From: an uncultured Ruminococcus sp.
Lineage (GTDB): Bacteria > Bacillota > Clostridia > Oscillospirales > Acutalibacteraceae
Reading direction: 5' to 3'
Assembly (NCBI GenBank): GCA_902783065.1
Contig: CACZPV010000154.1
Location: forward strand, 1-12,194
Length of the DNA stretch: 12,194 bases
In this document: positions 6,427 to 12,194 of the stretch, piece after piece
Layout: every line of letters starts with the position of its first letter
How positions within the stretch are numbered: the first letter of the stretch is position 1
Made by a program: the position numbers and the translations under genes
Notes under the pieces: generated by a model
Database searches by the model: none
What the model was told of the DNA's origin: nothing
Seen by the model: only the letters and a program-made list of their open reading frames with translations

Positions 6427-7506
6427 ATGACAAGAATTGATATTTTTTCAGGTTTTCTGGGAGCAGGAAAAACTACATTGATAAAAAAGCTTATTAAAGA
6501 GGGATACGAGAACGAACAGCTTGTCCTGATTGAAAATGAGTTTGGTGAAATTGGCATTGACGGTGGCTTTTTGAAAGAAGCAGGAATCCAGATAAATGAA
6601 ATGAATTCCGGATGTATTTGCTGTTCTCTTGTCGGCGATTTCAGAGAGGCACTTACTAAGGTGCTTGAACAGTATCATCCGGACAGAATCCTTATTGAGC
6701 CATCGGGCGTTGGTAAGCTGTCTGATGTTATCAATGCTGTAAAAAGTGTCGCAAGTGATGAAGTAAAGCTTAACAGTTTTATCACTGTTGCCGACGCTTC
6801 TAAGGTAAAAAGCTATATGAAAAACTTTGGTGAATTTTATAACAACCAGATTGAATTTGCCAGCACTATTATTCTCAGCCGTACACAGAACGTATCTGAT
6901 GAAAAGCTTACAAAGGCACTTGAACTGATCAGGGAGCATAATACTAAGGCTTCTGTCGTTACAACACCGTGGGATGAACTGACAGGCAAACAGATTCTTT
7001 CTGCTACAGATGGAAAAGCTTTGCTTACTGTTGATGATGTAAAGTCAGAAGAACATCATCATCATGAAGACGGTGAGGAGTGCCATTGTCATGACCACGA
7101 TCACGAACATCATCACGATCATGACCATGAACACCATCATCATGAAGACGGTGAGGAGTGCCATTGTCATGACCACGATCACGAGCATCGTCATGATCAT
7201 GAACACGGACACCACCACCATCACCATGCCGATGAGGTATTCACAAGCTGGGGTGTGGAAACAGCAAAGAAGTATACTATTGATGAGATAAAAGCAATTC
7301 TCTCAGCATTCTCTGACAGTGAGAAATACGGCACCATTCTTCGTGCTAAGGGTATAGTGGCATGCAAAGACGGTGCATGGATTCATTATGATTTTGTTCC
7401 CGAAGAAATCGATGTCAGAACGGGAGCAGCAGATTATACGGGAAGAATTTGTGTGATTGGCTCTAAACTTAATGAGGGTGAATTAAAAAGTCTTTTCGGA
7501 GTGTAA
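6427..7506 (+). CDS. CobW/G3E-family GTPase with His-rich metal-binding insert
   Basis: This 359-residue cytoplasmic P-loop GTPase belongs to the COG0523/CobW group, many members of which deliver or buffer zinc or other metals. Visible motifs are Walker A GFLGAGKTT (9-17), switch region ENEFGEIGID (36-45), metal motif GCICC (62-66, Cys63, Cys65, Cys66) and LIEPSG (89-94). The guanine-specificity motif usually written NKxD is SRTQ (151-154). A His/Asp/Glu/Cys-rich segment (208-267, about 31 His) separates the GTPase core from the CobW C-terminal domain (270-359). That segment is two 26-residue repeats, each with HHHHEDGEECHCH. The ATG follows AAAAGGAG by 8 nt. A promoter and dyad lie upstream, and a related GTPase follows on the same strand. 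Zinc is the likeliest metal, but nickel or cobalt cannot be excluded from sequence. Confidence 0.92.
   Translation: MTRIDIFSGFLGAGKTTLIKKLIKEGYENEQLVLIENEFGEIGIDGGFLKEAGIQINEMNSGCICCSLVGDFREALTKVLEQYHPDRILIEPSGVGKLSDVINAVKSVASDEVKLNSFITVADASKVKSYMKNFGEFYNNQIEFASTIILSRTQNVSDEKLTKALELIREHNTKASVVTTPWDELTGKQILSATDGKALLTVDDVKSEEHHHHEDGEECHCHDHDHEHHHDHDHEHHHHEDGEECHCHDHDHEHRHDHEHGHHHHHHADEVFTSWGVETAKKYTIDEIKAILSAFSDSEKYGTILRAKGIVACKDGAWIHYDFVPEEIDVRTGAADYTGRICVIGSKLNEGELKSLFGV
7051..7184 (+). repeat. Internal direct repeat, 78-bp period, in the His-rich segment
   Basis: Bases 7057-7106 are repeated exactly at 7135-7184 (50 identical bases), and the match extends leftward to 7051/7129 with one mismatch. 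The period is 26 codons. Identity extends to synonymous positions, so the duplication appears recent and the segment probably varies in length among strains. Confidence 0.92.
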
Positions 7507-7604
7507 AAAGTCAATTCAGAGAAAAATATGTTTGAATTATTTTTTAAGCTGCATTGACAAATTCTTTACTGTTTTTTGTGATAGGCTGTATGAAAAAGTA
7601 GCCG
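7507..7604 (+). other. Spacer after the His-rich GTPase gene
   Basis: A weak stem AATTCA (7513-7518)/TGAATT (7533-7538) followed by ATTTTTTAA may be a poor terminator. A TTGACA (7554-7559) with TGTGAT 17 nt downstream (7577-7582) could be a promoter for the second GTPase gene, but the -10 box matches only four of six positions. Neither is convincing alone. Confidence 0.3.
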
Positions 7605-7730
7605 ATTGTAAAAAGGCGAGGGTTTGTGCCGCCGCAGGCGGAACAAACTCCGCTTCGAAAATAAAAAAGCAGTCATTTTCGATGCTTAGTCGAAGAAAAT
7701 GACGGATTACAGCGGAGAATAATTGTAAAA
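7605..7730. repeat. Palindrome-rich intergenic element flanked by 9-bp direct repeats
   Basis: ATTGTAAAA occurs at 7605-7613 and 7722-7730. Between them lie a GC-rich hairpin (7622-7648: GTTTGT and CCGCC arms around a GCA loop, one mismatch), an enclosing pair CTCCGCT/AGCGGAG (7648-7654 with 7711-7717) and a 9-bp stem GTCATTTTC/GAAAATGAC (7672-7680 with 7695-7703). Further alternative pairings exist. GC content rises locally against the AT-rich surroundings. The layout suggests a REP- or MITE-like inserted repeat whose flanking copies might be target duplications, or a structured RNA. No coding potential was seen. Confidence 0.55.
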
Positions 7731-7799
7731 TTTGTGAGATCAAAAACCGTATGGGCAAAGATATTTCAGACTTTTACAATCAGCTGTATATGAAAAGAG

Positions 7800-7845
7800 A
7801 AAGGAGAATTGCAAAAACGCATATGGCATTTTGCAAGAGTGAATG
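7800..7845 (+). promoter_or_regulatory. Ribosome site separated from its start codon by a hairpin
   Basis: A strong AAAGGAG (7800-7806) lies 36 nt before the ATG at 7843, too far for normal use. Between them TTGCAAAA (7809-7816) pairs perfectly with TTTTGCAA (7829-7836), with two further inner pairs. Folding removes 28 nt and leaves an effective spacing of 8 nt. An in-frame TGA directly before the ATG rules out an earlier start in this frame. Structure-assisted initiation is known from phage T4 gene 38; here it is inferred. Confidence 0.5.
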
Positions 7846-8799
7846 TTTATGGCAGAAATACCGGTATATTTATTTTTGGGATTCCTTGACGGTGGAAAGA
7901 CAAAATTTATTCACGATACACTTTGCGATGAACGATTTCAGAGCGGTGAAAAAACACTTTGTATTTTGTTTGAAGACGGCGACGAGGAGCTGGATACGTC
8001 AAAATACAAGGGCGGGGATAACGTTACGGTAGTAATTGCCGACGGCAAGGAAAATCTGACGCAGAAATTCCTTAACGACAGTCTGAAAAAAAGCAGCGCA
8101 GAACGTGTTATGATCGAATATAACGGAATGTGGACACTGCAGGAGCTGGGAATGGTGCTTCCGAGAAACTGGCAGATTTATCAGATAATGATGTTTGCCG
8201 ATGCCAATTCTATATTGTCATATAACAACAATATGCGTCAGCTTGTTTACGATAAACTTAATAGTGCAGAAGTGGTATTTTTCAACCGCTGTAAAGCAGA
8301 TGTTGATAAAATGCCGCTCCATTCTCTGGTCAGACAGGTCAGCCGCAGGACAGCGATCGTATACGAATACGAGGACGGAACGATGGAAAACGATGATATT
8401 GTGGATCCTCTGCCGTATGATATGGATGCAGAAGTTATAGATGTTCAGGACGATGATTTCGGACTTCTGTATATGGATGCAATGGAAAATACTAAGAATT
8501 ATGATGGAAAAACGATCAGGTTCAAGGCACTTACTGCCAGAAGTCCCCGGTTACCGAAAGGCTGTTTTGTCGGCGGAAGATTTGCTATGACCTGTTGTGC
8601 AGAGGATATCCAGTATGTCGGATTTATGTGTAACTGGAAAAGAGCTGACAGTGTCAAAAACAAGGGCTGGTATTATGTAACTGCCGATGTAAAGGCAGTC
8701 AAGGATCCTATGTTCAACGGCGAGGTTGGTCCGATGCTATATGTAAAGGAAGTAAAGCCGGCAAAGAAGCCGGAAGAAGAAACAGTATATTTCGGATAA
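7843..8799 (+). CDS. G3E-like GTPase fused to a YcgQ/DUF1980-like C-terminal domain
   Basis: The N-terminal half of this 318-residue protein resembles CobW-type GTPases: PVYLFLGFLDGGKTKF (7-22) with P-loop GFLDGGKT (13-20), MIEYNG (90-95) at the place of the IEPSG motif, and NRCKAD (148-153) at the place of NKxD. The CxCC metal motif of CobW proteins is absent. The C-terminal part (about 220-318: GKTIRFKALTA, FVGGRFAMTCC at 242-252, GFMCNW, then GWYYVTADV and YVKEVKPAKKPEE) resembles the C-terminal region of the YcgQ/TIGR03943 family, partners of YcgR-type permeases. It has no signal peptide or membrane helix, so it should be cytoplasmic. It probably works with the preceding His-rich GTPase in metal handling. 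No permease gene is visible here. The start may be ATG 7843 or 7849. The fold of the N-terminal half is fairly secure; the domain fusion is a family-resemblance call. Confidence 0.75.
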   Translation: MFMAEIPVYLFLGFLDGGKTKFIHDTLCDERFQSGEKTLCILFEDGDEELDTSKYKGGDNVTVVIADGKENLTQKFLNDSLKKSSAERVMIEYNGMWTLQELGMVLPRNWQIYQIMMFADANSILSYNNNMRQLVYDKLNSAEVVFFNRCKADVDKMPLHSLVRQVSRRTAIVYEYEDGTMENDDIVDPLPYDMDAEVIDVQDDDFGLLYMDAMENTKNYDGKTIRFKALTARSPRLPKGCFVGGRFAMTCCAEDIQYVGFMCNWKRADSVKNKGWYYVTADVKAVKDPMFNGEVGPMLYVKEVKPAKKPEEETVYFG

Positions 8800-8876
8800 A
8801 TGGAGAAATTCTTGCACGTCGGACTTGGTAATTCATACTAATTCTGATTAATATGTTAAGAAAAAAGAAATGAAAA

Positions 8877-8910
8877 GAAGGGGCTCCGTTCATGGAGTCC
8901 CTTTATTATA
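8877..8910. terminator. Bidirectional terminator between convergent genes
   Basis: An 11-pair stem (8877-8887 with 8894-8904, two G-U type pairs, loop GTTCAT) is followed on the plus strand by a T-rich run (TTTATTATAT). On the minus strand it is followed by CTTTTCATTTCTTTTTTC. It can end the GTPase transcript from the left and the LCP transcript from the right, whose last gene stops at 8925. Confidence 0.87.
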
Positions 8911-8924
8911 TACAGTATGTGTTT

Positions 8925-10088
8925 TTACGCAGCTTTGTAGATAAATTCATATAGTCTGCTTTTTTCAAGTTCGGTATCACTTATGACAAGAACCTGACCG
9001 CTCTGACTGTAATAATCGTCATAATAATTGTCATCTGTAGGAACACGATGTTCCTTTTTATCGTAACCAAGAGCAGGAAGGATTTCAAATCCTTTTCCGG
9101 TTAGTGTAACAGGGTCCATATTTGTAGAAAGATATCCGGAAACGGAAAACACGGTTCCTGCCAAAGTTAAAGGATTAGAACTTTTCAATCTTGAAAATAT
9201 GGTGTTTATAACAATTCTCTGACGCTGAGTACGGTCAAAATCTGATCCTGCACTATCCCTGTCACGTGCATACCATAGTGCCTGTCTGCCGTTAAGATGA
9301 ACCAGTGCGACACTGTAGCCGTCTTTATCTTCGTAATATTCGTATTCGTCTTTATTCAGCTCATTCTCGTTATCTGTCTGGTGATTTCGGTAAGATTGCC
9401 AGTTGATGTAGGAGATTTCGTTGTAGGTGAGTTCCAGATCAATTCCGCCGAGGGAATCAACTATATCAGTGAAGCTGTTGAAATCTATTATCATATAGTT
9501 GTCTATTTTCAGACCGAAATTATATTCGATCGTTTCACAGGCAAGCTTTGGACCTCCTATAGAATATGCTGCATTCAGTTTATCTTCACCATGCTGTGGT
9601 ATTGTAACATATATATCACGCATAAAAGAGGTTTGCTTAAGCTGACCATTATTTTTATCAATACTCAAAAGAATAATGGAATCAGCTCTGCCGTATTCAC
9701 CGTCCTTATGGTTATCTTCGCCGAACAGCAGAATATTGGCAACACTGCTTTCTTCTTTAAGAGTAATTCCGGCATCCTCTGCAATAGAATGATCGGGATG
9801 TTCATTGGTATAGTGGATTCTTCCCAGAACAAGCACAATATAGATTCCAATTGTCAGGCATAGAATCAATATAATAATCAGCAATACTTTAAAAAACAGT
9901 TTTACCTTGTTCTTCTTCTTTTTGATGGGATATTGTCCCATATTCTGAGGGGGATATGGATTATTTCCGGGAACAGGAATACGTCCGCCGTTTTGGGGTA
10001 CTGCAACATATGCAGGTGCATCATCATCAGAAAAACCATCTCCGTAATTCATTCTTGTGCTGTCACTGTAAATATTATTGTCGCTCAT
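8925..10088 (-). CDS. LytR-CpsA-Psr (LCP) family protein, distal gene of pair
   Basis: This 387-residue membrane-anchored enzyme has a cytoplasmic Pro/Asn-rich N-terminus of about 55 residues, a KKKKNK cluster, one membrane helix (about 64-89) and an extracellular LCP domain. LCP enzymes transfer undecaprenyl-pyrophosphate-linked glycopolymers to peptidoglycan. Signature elements are NILLFGED (118-125), GRADSIILLSID with Arg134 and Asp136, SFMRD with Arg157-Asp158, DKLNAAYSIGG, LGGIDLEL, and LNGRQALWYARDR followed by DFDRTQRQR. All phosphate-binding Arg positions appear present. ATG at 10088 was chosen over GTG at 10097 because AAGGAAG lies 8 nt before it. It lies 111 bp after a second LCP gene, probably in the same transcript, with an 11-bp hairpin between them. 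Its substrate cannot be told from sequence. Confidence 0.92.
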   Translation of the reverse strand: MSDNNIYSDSTRMNYGDGFSDDDAPAYVAVPQNGGRIPVPGNNPYPPQNMGQYPIKKKKNKVKLFFKVLLIIILILCLTIGIYIVLVLGRIHYTNEHPDHSIAEDAGITLKEESSVANILLFGEDNHKDGEYGRADSIILLSIDKNNGQLKQTSFMRDIYVTIPQHGEDKLNAAYSIGGPKLACETIEYNFGLKIDNYMIIDFNSFTDIVDSLGGIDLELTYNEISYINWQSYRNHQTDNENELNKDEYEYYEDKDGYSVALVHLNGRQALWYARDRDSAGSDFDRTQRQRIVINTIFSRLKSSNPLTLAGTVFSVSGYLSTNMDPVTLTGKGFEILPALGYDKKEHRVPTDDNYYDDYYSQSGQVLVISDTELEKSRLYEFIYKAA

Positions 10089-10114
10089 TTTAGTCACTTC
10101 CTTTTTGAATAACG

Positions 10115-10143
10115 TTATCCCGCCGCAGTTGACGGCGGGATAA
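10115..10143. other. GC-rich 11-bp hairpin between the two LCP genes
   Basis: TTATCCCGCCG (10115-10125) pairs perfectly with 10133-10143 around loop CAGTTGA. In the LCP (minus) direction no U-tract follows, so it is not a standard terminator for these genes. It may protect or process the mRNA and so set the ratio of the two LCP proteins. On the plus strand TTTTG follows, but no plus-strand gene is seen here. Confidence 0.6.
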
Positions 10144-10199
10144 TTTTGTATCGGCTGTAGTTATGTGATCATATAGGCTTGCCACCATAGGATATGAGA

Positions 10200-11804
10200 T
10201 TATTCTGTCGGTTGTTCCTCGTCTTTTTTCAGTTTGTTCTCGTTCTGGAAAACGAAATTTGCTATTTTAGAGCGAAAATCCTGCCAGTCCGCAATAACGA
10301 TCGAATCCACAAAATCACCGTATACATAGGTTGGATGTTCATAGTAGTCGGAATAATAGTAATCAATATTAATTGTGGAGGAATCAGGTGCTGATTGAGA
10401 TACGATATCATATTTAAGATATTTGGTGATATTTTGTGCCAGAGAGATGATCTCAGAAGATTTCAGATTTGTTGTAATCATGGAGCCGATTTCCGAAAGT
10501 GTATTTAGCAGTGTAGCGGAATCAGATTTTTTAATTTTATTAATCATAATACTGATTACATTTCTCTGACGCAAAGTTCTTACATAGTCGTCACCGCTGC
10601 AAATACCGTCTTCACCTCTGTTTCTTGCATGCCAGAGTGCCTGTCTGCCGTTCAGATGCACCATTGCAACTTCTGTACCGTCTTTATTAGGAGTATATGT
10701 GTAGCTGTAGGCATTAAGTTCGTTGCGGGTATCTACCTGATTATTGACCCAACACTGCCAGTCGATATAATCCACTTCTTCCTGCGTAAGCTCAATATCA
10801 ATACCGCCCAGCTTATCAATTATCTTTCTGAAGCTTTTGAAATCAACAATTGCATAGCGATCGATCTGGATACCGTAGTTAGCCTGTACAGTTTTTACTG
10901 TCAATTCTGCACCGCCATAGGTGAAAGATGCATTCAGTTTATTATCCTCGTAACCGGGAATGGCAACCCATGTATCTCGCATAAAGGACAGCAGTTTCAG
11001 TTTTTTGTTTTTAGTATCGACTGAAAGCAGGATCATGGTATCAGAATTACCTTTATCTTGTCCCTTACGTGTGTCAGCACCGATCAGAAGAATATTGAGA
11101 ATCTGTTTATCGTTCATCAGTTTTCCCTCATAGGTGTTTGTTGTCTGTACAGAATTCTGGTTTGCAGAGGAGTTTTCATTGTTATTTTTTTTGACAGTGT
11201 CCATATCGGTATCAATTGCCTGATAATTGACACTGCTCAGATATGAATACATTATCACGCATCCGGTGCCGGAAACAAGCATCAATACGGCAGCAATACA
11301 GGATATAACACTTAATATGATTCTTTTCATTGGCTTTTTCCTTTTGTTGGCATTATTGGTTTGTACATGGTTTGTATAAGAATAAGTACCTGAGATGTTT
11401 TCATCGGACTTGATTTTCTTGCCGGCAGCAGCAGGAGATATATCAACAAAGCCGTCCTCCGTTTTGTCAGAAGACGTGTTGATTTTCGGTATACTACCCG
11501 GTATTACTTCATTTTGCTGCGGAACAGGCGATGCAGCTGACTGATAGGCTCTGTCAGTCTGATCAGTATTCTGATGATTATAAAATACTACCTGATCCTC
11601 ATCGGATATTCCGGTCTGAGAAGCTGAATCATTTGAAAGTTCCGAATGTCTTTCAGACGGAGGGGAGGGGATAGGCTCGCTCATTTTCGCATTTTGATCA
11701 GCAATCTTCTGGGCTTCCAGCATACGCTTTTCTTTAATTGCTTTGGCAGCGTCCTGAATCCTTTGGACGGATTCACGGTTTAGATTGTTATTTTCATTTG
11801 CCAT
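10200..11804 (-). CDS. LytR-CpsA-Psr (LCP) family protein with long cytoplasmic N-terminus
   Basis: This 534-residue protein begins with about 155 hydrophilic, low-complexity cytoplasmic residues, then KRKKPMKR, one membrane helix (about 162-186), an Asn/Ser-rich extracellular linker (about 200-230) and an LCP domain. Signature elements are NILLIGADTR (237-246), NSDTMILLSVD (253-263), SFMRDTWVAIPG with Arg276-Asp277, NKLNASFTYGG, LGGIDIEL, and LNGRQALWHARNR (384-396) followed by DDYVRTLRQR. The first family Arg (GRSD) is Asn253 here. Its role should be wall glycopolymer transfer at the outer membrane face, as for its downstream paralogue. Both share an inserted YI(N/D)WQ...NELN segment before the HLNGRQAL motif. 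The ATG follows AGGAG by 7 nt. The extended N-terminus might take part in interactions or regulation, but no domain is recognised in it. Confidence 0.92.
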   Translation of the reverse strand: MANENNNLNRESVQRIQDAAKAIKEKRMLEAQKIADQNAKMSEPIPSPPSERHSELSNDSASQTGISDEDQVVFYNHQNTDQTDRAYQSAASPVPQQNEVIPGSIPKINTSSDKTEDGFVDISPAAAGKKIKSDENISGTYSYTNHVQTNNANKRKKPMKRIILSVISCIAAVLMLVSGTGCVIMYSYLSSVNYQAIDTDMDTVKKNNNENSSANQNSVQTTNTYEGKLMNDKQILNILLIGADTRKGQDKGNSDTMILLSVDTKNKKLKLLSFMRDTWVAIPGYEDNKLNASFTYGGAELTVKTVQANYGIQIDRYAIVDFKSFRKIIDKLGGIDIELTQEEVDYIDWQCWVNNQVDTRNELNAYSYTYTPNKDGTEVAMVHLNGRQALWHARNRGEDGICSGDDYVRTLRQRNVISIMINKIKKSDSATLLNTLSEIGSMITTNLKSSEIISLAQNITKYLKYDIVSQSAPDSSTINIDYYYSDYYEHPTYVYGDFVDSIVIADWQDFRSKIANFVFQNENKLKKDEEQPTE

Positions 11805-12051
11805 AAAAACTCTCCTAAAACAATTCTGACGAATAGCAGATCGTATATATTACCGAATTGATTTACACATGAATCCGTAAAGCTGATTCAATGTATTATA
11901 AAAGATCCTCGGGGGTTCATCTTATCCGGAAAGAACCGAACCTGTCGGTTGATTTCCAAAATGTCAAATACTGCATAAAATATCGCATTATAACTGCACT
12001 TATGATCATCAATACCGGAATTCACGGATTCAGATTGCTCTTATAATGCTT
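11805..12051 (-). promoter_or_regulatory. Long 5' leader of the LCP gene pair
   Basis: From a start near 12045 the leader is about 240 nt. It can form a long-range stem: 12021-12032 pairs with 11870-11881 over 12 positions (one G-U). A local stem TGAATC/GATTCA (11870-11875 with 11885-11890) competes for the same bases. A third stem, AACCGA/TCGGTT (11934-11939 with 11945-11950), lies between. Additional TATAAT boxes on the minus strand at 11987-11992 and 11895-11900 lack good -35 partners. No known riboswitch class was recognised. Confidence 0.4.
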
Positions 12052-12080
12052 ATTATAAAATAGTTTTTTCGGTTATTCAA
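12052..12080 (-). promoter_or_regulatory. Candidate promoter of the LCP gene pair
   Basis: On the minus strand TTGAAT (12075-12080) and a perfect TATAAT (12052-12057) are 17 nt apart. The predicted start is near 12045. Confidence 0.6.
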
Positions 12081-12194
12081 ACCTTTTTTAAAAAAACGGC
12101 GGCATAGATAGATTTTTGATAAACTACTGATTATATCTTGTACATAATCACAACGCAATATTCTGCTCATCAAGGGAAAGAGAGTAAGATGGAA
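12081..12194. other. Window edge, no supported gene
   Basis: An ATG at 12189-12191 preceded by AAGGGA (12172-12177) and GAGAG could begin a plus-strand gene running out of the window. Only two codons are visible and no promoter fits well, so this stays open. Confidence 0.2.

Noticed and set aside
7045..7291. Open frames on both strands across the His-rich segment.
   Set aside because: They are by-products of the CAT/CAC repeat and have extreme Met/Thr/Val composition.
7751..8032. A 93-codon plus-strand open frame beginning MGKDISDFYNQLY.
   Set aside because: It overlaps the second GTPase gene for nearly 190 bases in another frame, has no ribosome site at its ATG and resembles no family. The GTPase frame carries clear motifs instead.
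10115..10143. A terminator between the two LCP genes.
   Set aside because: The stem is strong, but in the direction of these genes no U-tract follows, so it was reported only as a hairpin.

Overview
This window looks like the chromosome of a low-GC, Gram-positive gut or rumen anaerobe, most likely a Ruminococcus-type member of the Oscillospirales/Clostridia. The reasons are the AT-rich DNA with strong AGGAGG-type ribosome sites and TTG/GTG codons at some gene starts, the ftsE-ftsX-M23 peptidase operon, tandem LCP wall-assembly genes, a PucR/CdaR-type regulator, and a paired CobW/G3E GTPase locus. The assignment rests on protein style only and no species can be named.

Layout. (1) 12-1160, minus: a UDP-glycosyltransferase of the macrolide/YjiC type, with an intrinsic terminator directly before its ribosome site. 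(2) 1390-4457, minus: a tight operon ftsE, ftsX, secreted coiled-coil M23 peptidase. FtsE and FtsX are separated by 1 nt and the peptidase overlaps ftsX by 11 bp. A near-consensus promoter (TTGACG-N17-TATAAT, 4669-4697) drives it through a leader of about 200 nt that contains a perfect 21-bp tandem repeat and mutually exclusive hairpins. (3) 4899-5984, minus: a PucR/CdaR-like regulator with a textbook terminator. (4) 6427-8799, plus, divergent from the regulator: a His-rich zinc-type G3E GTPase (CobW family) and, after a 336-bp gap, an unusual second G3E-like protein whose C-terminal part resembles the YcgQ/DUF1980 (TIGR03943) permease-partner domain. The gap holds a palindrome-rich element between 9-bp direct repeats, then a ribosome site separated from its start codon by a hairpin. 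(5) 8925-11804, minus: two tandem LytR-CpsA-Psr (LCP) enzymes, convergent with the GTPase pair across a bidirectional terminator. (6) 11805-12194: the leader and promoter of the LCP pair, with a 17-bp sequence also found upstream of the first GTPase.

How the parts may work together. Two blocks concern the cell envelope: FtsEX with its coiled-coil hydrolase controls peptidoglycan cleavage at division or elongation, and the LCP pair attaches undecaprenyl-linked glycopolymers to the wall. The GTPase pair looks like a metal-handling (probably zinc) module. Its second gene, a G3E/YcgQ-like fusion, is the best candidate here for a poorly described system. No mobile element gene, CRISPR array, tRNA or rRNA was seen.
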